From positions 1 through 30,666 of the forward strand of contig CAZMLU010000016.1 of assembly GCA_964567295.1 (NCBI GenBank): a stretch of 30,666 nt of DNA, read 5' to 3'. Position 1 is the first letter of the stretch. Each line of letters opens with the position of its first letter. A model generated the notes under the pieces. That model saw only the letters and a list, made by a program, of their open reading frames with translations. It was not told where the DNA came from and searched no databases. The position numbers and the translations under genes are program-made. This DNA comes from SLJK01 sp964567295 (lineage in GTDB: Bacteria > Bacillota > Dethiobacteria > DTU022 > UBA8154). Below, piece by piece: positions 1-7,331 of this stretch.

Positions 1-88
1 AAATTTTTTTGCATCGAAAGGAAAAACATTTTCTATGTGGAATAAATAAAATAGCATGATTTGGCCAGTCATCTTAGGGGGTGGCGTA

Positions 89-1315
89 TTGACTAGGCGA
101 GATGTAATAGCAGGAATTGATATTGGAACTTCTAATGTTTGTCTTATAGTCGGAGAATTTGCAACAGATGGAGCAATCAACATTGTTGGAGTAGGCACAA
201 GCCCTTCTGGCGGTATTAAAAAAGGTATTATTGTTGATTTAGAAAGAACCGTGGAAGCCATAAACACAGCAAAATCTGAAGCTGAAAGAATGGTAGGATC
301 CAAAATAACGGAAGTTAGTGTAGGTATCGCAGGGTCTCATGTAGGATTAATTAATAATCGTGGTGTAGTTGCTGTATCCAGAGAAGACAAGGAGATTACA
401 GAACAAGATGTGGAGCGGGTTCTAAATGCTGCCAGAGTTATTGCCTTGCCGCAGGATAGGGAAATTATCGATGTCATTCCTCGTGAATTTATCATCGATG
501 GTTACGATGGCATCCGTGATCCGGTAGGTATGCTGGGGGTTCGGCTGGAAGTTGAAGCCATGGTATTAACGAGTTCGATGACCTCCCTTCGTAATCTTTT
601 GCGTTGTGTAGAACTTGCTGACTGTGATATAGACTCCTTGGTACTTAATTCTTTGGGTAACGGAGAGATATGCCTTTCTCGGGACGAGAAGGAGTTGGGT
701 GTTTTTTTAATTGATATAGGAGGCGGGACTACGGAGGTTTCCTTCTTTCAGGGAGGGGGATTAAGAGATATTGCCGTTTTGCCGGTAGGTGGCGATCACA
801 TCACTAACGATCTTGCTGTAGGCCTGCGAACAACCTTCCAATTGTCTGAAAGATTAAAAGTTGAGCACGGATGTGCCTTGGGAGAGATGGCTTCGGAAGA
901 AGCAAAAATTGAAGTTGAGGGAATAAGTGGAAGAGATAAACGTGTTATTTCAGCACATGAGCTTTTTACTTATATCGAACCTCGGGTAATGGAGATTATT
1001 CAACTTTGCAGTCAGGAGATGGCTCGCATGGGTCATTCTTCTATGCCTCCAGGGGGTGTGGTATTGACAGGTGGGGTCTCTATGATGAAGGGTATATCTG
1101 AATTGGCAGAGTCTATTTTTGATGGTCCTGTACGGGTTGCCCAACCAGAATACCTGGGAGTAAAAAGCCCAATTTATTCAACCGCCGTTGGGGTTATTCA
1201 CTATTCACTGCGTAATAATCCAGCTGGAAGGTCCCAAAAATCTGATAGCAAAATGGGATTTATAATGATGCTTTGGAAAAGAATAAAAACATTTTTTACT
1301 GATATTTGGGAATAA
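89..1315 (+). CDS. ftsA: Cell division protein FtsA
   Basis: Actin-like ATPase that tethers FtsZ filaments to the membrane at the division site. Seen: phosphate-1 motif GIDIGTSN near the N-terminus, phosphate-2 motif IDIGGGTTEVSFF around residues 207-219, adenosine motif VVLTGGVSMMKG, and a C-terminal amphipathic membrane-targeting helix (LWKRIKTFFTDIW). I start it at TTG 89, preceded at 76-84 by AGGGGGTGG. The in-frame ATG at 56 would translate the ribosome site itself and add 11 residues unlike the family. That gives 408 aa, a normal length. It lies 102 bp before ftsZ in the same direction, the usual ftsAZ arrangement. The upstream gene lies outside the window. Confidence 0.97.
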   Translation: MTRRDVIAGIDIGTSNVCLIVGEFATDGAINIVGVGTSPSGGIKKGIIVDLERTVEAINTAKSEAERMVGSKITEVSVGIAGSHVGLINNRGVVAVSREDKEITEQDVERVLNAARVIALPQDREIIDVIPREFIIDGYDGIRDPVGMLGVRLEVEAMVLTSSMTSLRNLLRCVELADCDIDSLVLNSLGNGEICLSRDEKELGVFLIDIGGGTTEVSFFQGGGLRDIAVLPVGGDHITNDLAVGLRTTFQLSERLKVEHGCALGEMASEEAKIEVEGISGRDKRVISAHELFTYIEPRVMEIIQLCSQEMARMGHSSMPPGGVVLTGGVSMMKGISELAESIFDGPVRVAQPEYLGVKSPIYSTAVGVIHYSLRNNPAGRSQKSDSKMGFIMMLWKRIKTFFTDIWE

Positions 1316-1333
1316 GTTTTGTTTTACACTTGC

Positions 1334-1362
1334 TTACCTAAAACATCTATTGCAGGTATAAA
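1334..1362 (+). promoter_or_regulatory. Possible promoter before ftsZ
   Basis: TTACCT (1334-1339), 17 bp, TATAAA (1357-1362, continuing AAT), in the ftsA-ftsZ gap. The -10 is good and the -35 mediocre. An extra ftsZ promoter inside the ftsAZ operon is known in Bacillus, but this one is only a sequence match. Confidence 0.3.
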
Positions 1363-1417
1363 ATCCATGATGCATATTTTTTAGAGCTGCTGCCAAGAGA
1401 AGGGGAGGAAAATGGGT

Positions 1418-2479
1418 ATGATAGATTTTGAGATTGAAATGGAGCTTTACGCCCAGATAAAAGTTATTGGTGTAGGTGGAGGAGGAAGCAATGCCGTAAA
1501 TAGGATGATTGCTGCAGGGCTTAGAGGGGTGGATTTTATTTCAGTTAACACAGATGCTCAGGCTCTGGAACTAGCTAAATCTGGAACAAAGTTACAGGTA
1601 GGATCCAAGCTAACAAAAGGACTTGGTTCTGGCGGTAATCCTGAAACTGGCTTTCAGGCAGCGGAGGAAAGCAAGGAAGAGATTGAGACAGTATTGAAAG
1701 GCGCCGATATGGTATTTATAACTGCAGGTATGGGCGGGGGAACTGGCACAGGAGCCGCTCCAACTATTGCAGAAACTGCCAAAAACTTGAACGCTTTAAC
1801 CGTAGGTGTGGTAACACGTCCTTTCTCGTTTGAGGGGCGTCGCCGTATGAAACAGGCAGAGGATGGTATAGCATCTCTTAAAGAGAAAGTCGATACGCTT
1901 ATTGTAATCCCAAATGATAAATTGCTTCAAGTTGTCGACAAGCGCACCCCCCTGGTAGAAGCTTTTCGCATAGCGGATGATGTGTTGCGGCAAGGTGTGC
2001 AGGGGATATCCGATCTTATTGCTGTGCCAGGTTTGATTAACCTTGATTTTGCTGATGTAAGGGCAATAATGGAAGAAAAAGGAACTGCTCTTATGGGGGT
2101 GGGCATGGCTAATGGCGAAAATAGCGCTTTAGAAGCAGCGAAAGGAGCCATATATAGCCCTTTACTGGAAACCTCAATTGATGGTGCTATGGGTGTTTTA
2201 ATAAATATCACTGGCAGCAGTAGCCTGAGCCTTTTTGAAATTCATGAAGCTGCGGAGACTATTTCCGAAGCAGCTGACCCCGATGCCAACATCATATTTG
2301 GTGCAGTGATTGACGAGTCTTTTAATGAAGAATGCAGGGTAACTGTTATTGCTACTGGTTTTGATAAGAGGGCAGCTTCTCCCCCCAAAAATGAAATGGT
2401 AGCTTCGACCGAGACAGAGTTTACAGAAACAGACATTGATATTCCCGCTTTCTTGCGACGTCGCCGATCTAGCGGTTAA
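1418..2479 (+). CDS. ftsZ: Cell division protein FtsZ
   Basis: Tubulin-like GTPase that forms the Z-ring. Seen: nucleotide-binding GVGGGGSNAVNRM near the N-terminus, the tubulin signature GGGTGTGAAP, and the C-terminal conserved peptide DIPAFLRRRR that binds FtsA and other partners. Two starts are possible: ATG 1412 is only 3 nt from GGAGG (1404-1408), while ATG 1418 is 9 nt away and gives an N-terminus (MIDFE) like other family members, so I chose 1418 (353 aa). The linker between the globular domain and the C-terminal peptide is only about 20-25 residues and acidic/Thr-rich, which is short for the family. Identity is certain; only the start is in doubt. Confidence 0.97.
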   Translation: MIDFEIEMELYAQIKVIGVGGGGSNAVNRMIAAGLRGVDFISVNTDAQALELAKSGTKLQVGSKLTKGLGSGGNPETGFQAAEESKEEIETVLKGADMVFITAGMGGGTGTGAAPTIAETAKNLNALTVGVVTRPFSFEGRRRMKQAEDGIASLKEKVDTLIVIPNDKLLQVVDKRTPLVEAFRIADDVLRQGVQGISDLIAVPGLINLDFADVRAIMEEKGTALMGVGMANGENSALEAAKGAIYSPLLETSIDGAMGVLINITGSSSLSLFEIHEAAETISEAADPDANIIFGAVIDESFNEECRVTVIATGFDKRAASPPKNEMVASTETEFTETDIDIPAFLRRRRSSG

Positions 2480-2693
2480 AAAAGAAGGAAAATTTTTAAA
2501 TACTGGTAGTTTTGTTAAATTTAAATTTTGCGTTTGTATAGCTGTATCCTTTCTCATGTATGTAGTTTTCTTTAATGGTGCATGAATAAAACCGTAAATT
2601 ATATAGTGTTTGGAAAAGAATATTTTAGGGAAAGGTATGGCCTCATCTCCATGCTTTTTTTATTCTAATTTGCCAAATCATTCTATTAATATA

Positions 2694-2726
2694 TTTCGGA
2701 AATTTTGCCATTATTATTTCCAGAAA
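2694..2726. repeat. Imperfect inverted repeat
   Basis: TTTCGGAAAT (2694-2703) pairs with ATTTCCaGAAA (2716-2726) with one bulged A, around a 12-nt loop. No T-tract follows, so it does not look like an intrinsic terminator. It lies about 35 bp before the -35 box of the ylmC promoter and could be an operator or chance in AT-rich DNA. Confidence 0.35.
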
Positions 2727-2759
2727 CTATCACCCAACTATAAGTGTATTATAGTGACT

Positions 2760-2787
2760 TTGCATGGCAAAAAAAGTGTAATATAAT
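2760..2787 (+). promoter_or_regulatory. Sigma-A-like promoter for ylmC
   Basis: TTGCAT (2760-2765), 16 bp, perfect TATAAT (2782-2787). The leader to the ylmC start would be about 105 nt. No sporulation-sigma consensus was obvious in this gap. Confidence 0.55.
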
Positions 2788-2899
2788 AAATATAAAAAGG
2801 AATTTTTCCTGATGCAAGTTGCCAACAAAATTACTGTTTAAGAGGTTTATTTATAGAATGACTGATAATTGCAGTATTTCAGAAGGGGTGGAGAGCATA

Positions 2900-3154
2900 A
2901 TGACCATACGGATAGGTGATTTGCGAGACAGGGATGTAGTAAACATCAATGATGGAAAAAGGTTGGGGCTTATAAATGATATTGAACTGGATGTAGAAGG
3001 TGGAACGATCAGGGCTATTATTATTCCGGGCACGGCTGGTTTTATGGGCGTTCTTGGTAGAAAACAGGATATGATCATTCCTTGGGAGAAGATCGTTAAA
3101 GTAGGTGTGGATACGATTCTTGTCGATTTTCCAGTAGAAGATGAGGATGGCTAA
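2900..3154 (+). CDS. ylmC: YlmC/YmxH family PRC-barrel sporulation-associated protein
   Basis: Small PRC-barrel protein of the YlmC/YmxH family, conserved in spore-forming Firmicutes; its biochemical function is unknown. Seen: the family pattern RIGDLRDRDVVNINDGKRLG at the N-terminus, a beta-rich middle with IIIPG, and DMIIPWEKIVKVGVDTILVD near the C-terminus. An upstream in-frame ATG at 2819 would add 27 residues with no family character. ATG 2900 follows AAGGGGTGGAG (2883-2893) and gives 84 aa, the normal family size. The gene usually follows sigG; here sigE/sigG are absent and it follows the ftsZ gap directly. Its presence points to a spore-forming ancestry, not to sporulation in this strain. 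Confidence 0.88.
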   Translation: MTIRIGDLRDRDVVNINDGKRLGLINDIELDVEGGTIRAIIIPGTAGFMGVLGRKQDMIIPWEKIVKVGVDTILVDFPVEDEDG

Positions 3155-3156
3155 AC

Positions 3157-3185
3157 TGGACATACATTAGGGGTTGCTATATAAT
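3157..3185 (+). promoter_or_regulatory. Sigma-A promoter in front of the nrdR remnant and nrdD-like gene
   Basis: TGGACA (3157-3162), 17 bp, perfect TATAAT (3180-3185), starting 3 bp after the ylmC stop. Transcription would begin near 3192 and run through the nrdR remnant into the nrdD-like gene. The -10 lies in GCTATATAATG, loosely like half of an NrdR box, but I cannot assign a real operator. Confidence 0.6.
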
Positions 3186-3224
3186 GAATTGTGTTTCTTG
3201 GGGTGAGACAGGGTAGGGAAAACT

Positions 3225-3409
3225 ATGGTTAAGTGCCCTTATTGTTGAGAATACGAAAGCAAAACTATACCATGAAAAAACTATTGCATCTTGACAAAGT
3301 GGTTTATGTGCGCTTTGCCTCAGTATTTTATCGTTACCAAAATATTGAGGCCTTTAAAGAAGAATTGGAAAAAGTGATTTTGTTACGTAAGGTGCAAAAT
3401 GAAGAATAA
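3225..3409 (+). pseudogene. nrdR: Remnant of transcriptional regulator NrdR (nonsense codon and internal deletion)
   Basis: NrdR is a zinc-ribbon plus ATP-cone repressor of ribonucleotide reductase genes, normally about 150 aa. Reading from ATG 3225 gives MVKCPYC, then TGA (3246-3248) exactly where the family has Gly, then EYESK: the CPxC-x4-SK spacing of the NrdR N-terminus is kept. The frame hits another stop at 3273. From 3272, in a different frame, comes the family C-terminus: LDKVVYVRFASVFYRYQ, then NIEAFKEELEKV, ending at TAA 3409. So the second half of the zinc ribbon and most of the ATP-cone, roughly 95-100 codons, are gone, with a frame change at the junction. The C-terminal piece also has one extra Phe in FASVFYR (family FASVYR). 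The downstream piece starts at an ATG (3272) with no ribosome site, so I do not call it a gene. It sits directly before an nrdD homologue, the expected NrdR context. Confidence 0.85.
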
Positions 3410-3438
3410 TAATACTCCCTGTAAAAGAAGGTGAAAGC

Positions 3439-5295
3439 TTGGTGGAAGAGAATCTCCCTTTCCAGGAGATTAAAAAAAGAGATGGCAGGATTGTTTCTTT
3501 TAATGCGGAAAAGATTACGCAGGCTATTTTTAAGGCAGCAAGTGCTGTCGGTGGAGAAGATTATTCCCTTGCAGAAGAGTTAACAGGAGATGTAGTTACC
3601 TTTTTAAGTGATAATAATTTGCCTGGACTGTTGCCTACCGTGGAAGATATTCAGGATGCGGTGGAGAAAGTGCTTATCGAAAAGGGTCATGCACGTACAG
3701 CAAAAGCTTATATCCTTTATAGAGATAAACGGACACGTATTAGAGAGGCCCGTTCTGAGTTGATGGAGGTTGTTGGGGATATCCTGCTGGAAGGAAACAA
3801 TGCTGAAACGCTTTTCCCTTATTCGCCTGCGGAAAAGATGAACAAAATTGCCTTGGCTGTAAGCCAAAAATATTACTTAGATAATCTTCTCCCACCTGAA
3901 ATAGCTTCGGCTCATCGAAGGGGGAGTTTTCATATACACGGTCTTGGCTTTTATAGTAAAGCCTTGGGTTCTTTACAGGTAGGCTTGCAACAATTGCTGA
4001 AAGTAGGTTTTCCAAGTGCTGGAGGGCGTTTGCCTTCAGATCTTTTTTCTGCACTATTAACAATGATAGTATCATTAAGGAGAAGCCATGATGATCTTTA
4101 TGATGAAGTATCTTTGCCTAACTTCGATACTGCCCTTAGCCAGGTATGTAAGGGTTTTCTAAGCTTATCTGGTAAAGAAGAATTAGCCCGATACCTGAAA
4201 GGTTTTTTTTATTTACTGAATAATATTCCTTCTTTTGCGGAAAACAGGTTAAAATGTAGTATTCAGATAGGCTTGGCCACTGACGAGGAAGGGAGAGAAA
4301 TAACACGTTTTTTGCTGAAAGAACGCAATAATTATAAAACGAAATACAACTGGCCTCACCTCATATATACTTTAAAAAAAGGGGTAAATCTATTACCAGA
4401 AGATCCGAACTATGATCTCTACAAAATTGCAATGCAAACAGCCGTGGTCCAGAATAATTTCTCCTTTTCTATGCTAGATACTTCCTTTAATAAACCTTTT
4501 GGTCAGGATGTTTGCTATTATAGCAGTGGGATGAGAGTCGCCGAAAACAGGCACGGGCTACCGAAAGGAACTGGAAGAGGCAATATATGTTCTGTAACTA
4601 TTAATTTACCCCATCTGGCGTTAAATGCCAACCAAGAAGAAGGGCTGTTTTTTGTTGAATTGGATAGGCTTTTATTGCTTGCCGCAAGAATGCTACTTCA
4701 TCGTTTCGAAGTCTTGGCTGCACTAAAAGGCAGAGATCTTCCCATCTTAATGTCCCAAAATTTATATGCAGGCAGCAGTAATATAATGGATGGAGATAGC
4801 ATAAAAGAGGCTTTAAAGCAGGGAGTTTTAACTATTGGTTTTACTGGATTACCGGAAGCTGTTCGTTTATTAAAGAAAGAAAGAAAAGAAGAGGCCTCGG
4901 AACATTATGATTTAGCATTAAAAGTTGTTTCACATATGTCTCGCAGGGTGGAGAACTTTTCGGATGAATACGACCTAAACATATGCCTGGGTGGTGCTGG
5001 TGCTGAAGAGGATTTTAGAAGGCTTTTAGAAAATGATAGGTATGATTTTGGGTTGCTCTCCGGCATTACTGATAAGAAGTTGTACAGTCCTTCATTTGTT
5101 CTTTTTCAAGAAGACGAAGGGCTGGAAAAGAAAATTGCCTTGGAGGGGAAAATACATAGACATTGTTTGGCCGGATATTCCAGCAGCTTGGTTATACTTC
5201 CGGATTTAGAACCGGAGGGAATAGAAAAAATGCTTTTAAGCATGGTCAAGGCTGATATCGGATTTATCAAGATAAAAAACCTTGGAGCGATGTAA
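3439..5295 (+). CDS. Class III anaerobic ribonucleotide reductase (NrdD) homologue, probably catalytically inactive
   Basis: Residues about 8-100 form an ATP-cone (KKRDGRIVSFNAEKITQAIF; later VEKVLIEKGHARTAKAYILY). The rest is NrdD-like: AHRRGSFHIHGLGFY, a finger-loop region with GRGNICSVTINLPHLAL, and a C-terminal HRHCLAGY segment. Key residues are missing. The first catalytic Cys (family NC in the HDLD...NC segment) is Ser178 in LGSLQ; the thiyl-radical Cys of the MGCR motif aligns with Met365 in SSGMR; the IHDLD acidic residues read IHGLG. The protein ends at about the point where the zinc-binding CxxC pairs and glycyl-radical loop should begin, so it is shorter (618 aa) than typical family members of about 700. 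The frame is otherwise clean, which suggests selection for some non-catalytic role. Start TTG 3439 or GTG 3442 follows AGAAGGTGA. No nrdG activase is in the window. Confidence 0.85.
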   Translation: MVEENLPFQEIKKRDGRIVSFNAEKITQAIFKAASAVGGEDYSLAEELTGDVVTFLSDNNLPGLLPTVEDIQDAVEKVLIEKGHARTAKAYILYRDKRTRIREARSELMEVVGDILLEGNNAETLFPYSPAEKMNKIALAVSQKYYLDNLLPPEIASAHRRGSFHIHGLGFYSKALGSLQVGLQQLLKVGFPSAGGRLPSDLFSALLTMIVSLRRSHDDLYDEVSLPNFDTALSQVCKGFLSLSGKEELARYLKGFFYLLNNIPSFAENRLKCSIQIGLATDEEGREITRFLLKERNNYKTKYNWPHLIYTLKKGVNLLPEDPNYDLYKIAMQTAVVQNNFSFSMLDTSFNKPFGQDVCYYSSGMRVAENRHGLPKGTGRGNICSVTINLPHLALNANQEEGLFFVELDRLLLLAARMLLHRFEVLAALKGRDLPILMSQNLYAGSSNIMDGDSIKEALKQGVLTIGFTGLPEAVRLLKKERKEEASEHYDLALKVVSHMSRRVENFSDEYDLNICLGGAGAEEDFRRLLENDRYDFGLLSGITDKKLYSPSFVLFQEDEGLEKKIALEGKIHRHCLAGYSSSLVILPDLEPEGIEKMLLSMVKADIGFIKIKNLGAM

Positions 5296-5326
5296 TCTTA
5301 TAAAAATTATTTTGCCGGAGGCCAAT

Positions 5327-6175
5327 GTGAGCGAGCCGTTTAAGCTAACACATAAATATGGAGTTACTTATCTCCGTTTTCCACCATGGGATGAAAAGGG
5401 ACTTATAGGTCACGGTTTCTCTACCCGTATAGGTGGAGTAAGCAGTGGTGTTTTCTCTTCCCTTAACCTTGGGACACGGGGAGGTGATAATCCTTCATTA
5501 GTTCAAACTAACAGAAAAAAATTTATGGCAGCTTGGGGGAAGGATGAAAGACAGCTTGTTTGTGGTGAACAGGTTCATGGGATTGAAACTATGGCAATCG
5601 AAAAAGCTGTTTTTTCTCAAAAAATGCAGGAGGTTCCTGGAGTAGATGCTCTTATAACTGCTGAAGAGGAAGTTGTGCTGGGAGGTTTTTGTGCAGATTG
5701 CCTGTTGGTATATTTTCTGGAGCCTAAAATTCCTGCTATAGGATTGGTGCATGCTGGTTGGAGAGGAACCTGTGGTGGTATTATGGAAAAGGTTGTTGTT
5801 TCTATGCAAGAAAAATATTCGGCCCGCCCCGAAAACCTTCAAGTTTTGTTTTCGCCCTCTATTAAGGTTGGATGTTACGAAGTGGGGGAGGAAGTGATGG
5901 GATATTCCAACAATACTCCCTATAAAGATGTGACAGTTTTTCTAAAAGGAAGAGGAGGTGGCCGCTTCTACCTGGATATACCTGAGACTAATAGAAAAAT
6001 TCTTTTGCGCTCAGGTGTTGATCCTGGCAATATCTATATTAGCAATTACTGTACACACTGTTATCCGGATCTTTTTTATTCTTTTCGAGGTGCAGGTGGA
6101 ACGCTTACAGGTAGTATGTTGGGTGTCATTTTTTTAAATAGGAATGCTAACGGTGGGTGTCAGAAACATGCGTAG
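5327..6175 (+). CDS. pgeF: Peptidoglycan editing factor PgeF / YlmD (multicopper-oxidase-like purine nucleoside phosphorylase)
   Basis: Family with a conserved His-Cys-His zinc site. The E. coli relative prevents misincorporation into peptidoglycan precursors, and others show adenosine phosphorylase/deaminase activity. Seen: HGFSTRIGGVSSGVFSSLNL, QVHG (His84), ADC (Cys125), HAGWRG (His142), then YCTHCYPDLFYSFR and the terminal GVIFL. Metal ligands are intact. The start is GTG 5327, with GGAGG at 5317-5321 and 5-nt spacing (282 aa). An in-frame ATG at 5282 would overlap the nrdD-like gene and add 15 unlikely residues. The end overlaps the next gene by 8 bp, implying co-transcription and translational coupling. 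Confidence 0.92.
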   Translation: MSEPFKLTHKYGVTYLRFPPWDEKGLIGHGFSTRIGGVSSGVFSSLNLGTRGGDNPSLVQTNRKKFMAAWGKDERQLVCGEQVHGIETMAIEKAVFSQKMQEVPGVDALITAEEEVVLGGFCADCLLVYFLEPKIPAIGLVHAGWRGTCGGIMEKVVVSMQEKYSARPENLQVLFSPSIKVGCYEVGEEVMGYSNNTPYKDVTVFLKGRGGGRFYLDIPETNRKILLRSGVDPGNIYISNYCTHCYPDLFYSFRGAGGTLTGSMLGVIFLNRNANGGCQKHA

Positions 6176-7301
6176 CAAGAAGGCTAGAAAGCAAAACAAG
6201 GGTCTTCAAGTAATAGATGGAGAAGGTAAGAATAAAAGCTTTTTAAGTGATTTTAATAAAAAGATAGTATTTTTTCTTCTTCTTTTTTTAGCTCTTTTTC
6301 TTGTGGCCCAGATTCTGATAGGATGGGTATACAGAAAGGTAACGCGTGACACAATTGGTACAGTGATAGCGGTAGAGGGCGTTCTTCCGATAACCCACTC
6401 AACTTCAGGGATTCTTACTTTTGAAGAAGAGATCATCCTTGCTTCTCAGTCAGGATTTGTATATTATAAGGTAGAGAACGGCAAGCGAGTTTCTGTGGGA
6501 ACAGAGTTAGCTACCATAGCTGAACTGCCAATGGATGAGCCGGAAAATGAAGCGGATGATGTTGTGATAAAGTGGGATGGTGTTCACGGTTTTGGGGATC
6601 GGTTTATGTTTGGAGATGAATCATTTGATGAGGATTACGGGCAATTTTCTTTTTCTAATCGCACGGAAAGTGTGACTGCTCCTGTAGCAGGTTTAGTTAT
6701 TTTGCAGATGGATGGTTGGGAAGAATACGGACCAGGATTTCAGTTTCCTTATCTGGAAAGCGAAGAAGAGTTCTTAAAAAAACATAAAGGCGACAAAGCT
6801 GTTTCGGAAAGTGGAGAAAGGGTTCATATTTTTCATCCTCTATTAAAGATCCTCAACAATCATTACTGGTATTATAGCGCTGTGCTACCACCATCCCCGG
6901 GCGAGTCAATTGCTGATAGTAGCCAAATTGAACTGCATTTTAGTTTTGCCCCGGATGGTCCAGTAAAAGGTGAAAGAGTGGAGGTCAACCAGAGAGATGA
7001 CGACTATTGGGAAACAACCTGGCGAATGACTCAGGAAGTAGGTGACTTTTACAATCAACGCTGGTGTCAGGCAGAGATCGTTTACCAAGAATTAGAGGGT
7101 GCCTTGATACCCAAGGAATCCCTATATGAACTGGAAGGAAAAAAGGGGATATATACAATTGAACAAGGGGTTGTTACATTCCATGAAGCTATTGTGCTGG
7201 GAGAGAAAGAGGAGCAATACCTTGTAAATAACCTTGAACCTTATAAACAGGTAGTAACCAATCCTTCTAGGGTGAAAGAAGGACAGCATTTTTTTAAGTA
7301 A
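6168..7301 (+). CDS. HlyD-like membrane-anchored protein of unknown function
   Basis: A very basic N-terminus (RSKKARKQNK), one transmembrane helix at about residues 33-53, then a large extracytoplasmic part. GTVIAVEGVLPITHSTSGIL followed by SGFVYYKVENGKRVSVGTEL looks like the lipoyl/barrel-sandwich half-motif of HlyD-type membrane-fusion proteins. A middle acidic region (DEDYGQFSFS) and a C-terminal beta-barrel-like GALIPKESLYELEGKKGIYT follow. No ABC or RND transporter partner is nearby. ATG 6168 has GGTGGGTG 8 nt upstream; an in-frame ATG at 6144 lacks a site. It overlaps pgeF by 8 bp and is followed 30 bp later by yggS, so it belongs to the division-cluster operon. Similar genes sit between ylmD and ylmE in other Clostridia as far as I know, but the role is unknown. 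Confidence 0.75.
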   Translation: MRSKKARKQNKGLQVIDGEGKNKSFLSDFNKKIVFFLLLFLALFLVAQILIGWVYRKVTRDTIGTVIAVEGVLPITHSTSGILTFEEEIILASQSGFVYYKVENGKRVSVGTELATIAELPMDEPENEADDVVIKWDGVHGFGDRFMFGDESFDEDYGQFSFSNRTESVTAPVAGLVILQMDGWEEYGPGFQFPYLESEEEFLKKHKGDKAVSESGERVHIFHPLLKILNNHYWYYSAVLPPSPGESIADSSQIELHFSFAPDGPVKGERVEVNQRDDDYWETTWRMTQEVGDFYNQRWCQAEIVYQELEGALIPKESLYELEGKKGIYTIEQGVVTFHEAIVLGEKEEQYLVNNLEPYKQVVTNPSRVKEGQHFFK

Positions 7302-7331
7302 TGGCCTTTAATCTAAGGAGGGATTACTTCC

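Larger units (their letters stand above)
2480..2899 (+). other. 420-bp AT-rich non-coding gap between ftsZ and ylmC
   Basis: No ORF with recognisable homology on either strand. In many spore-forming Firmicutes spoIIGA, sigE and sigG lie exactly here. I looked for remnants of those genes in translation and saw none. The gap holds an imperfect inverted repeat (2694-2726) and a sigma-A-like promoter (2760-2787). No convincing terminator follows ftsZ. Confidence 0.6.

Noticed and set aside
1..88. Promoter for ftsA (TTGCAT at 9-14)
   Set aside because: No matching -10 at proper spacing, and the upstream sequence is cut by the window edge.
2819..2899. N-terminal extension of ylmC from ATG 2819
   Set aside because: The extra 27 residues lack family similarity and the proper ribosome site precedes ATG 2900.
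3246..3248. TGA as selenocysteine or recoded codon in nrdR
   Set aside because: The family has glycine here, TGA ends several genes in the window, and the downstream frame is also broken by a large deletion.
3272..3409. 45-codon ORF as an independent small gene
   Set aside because: No ribosome site, and its sequence is the NrdR C-terminus out of context; better explained as a pseudogene fragment.
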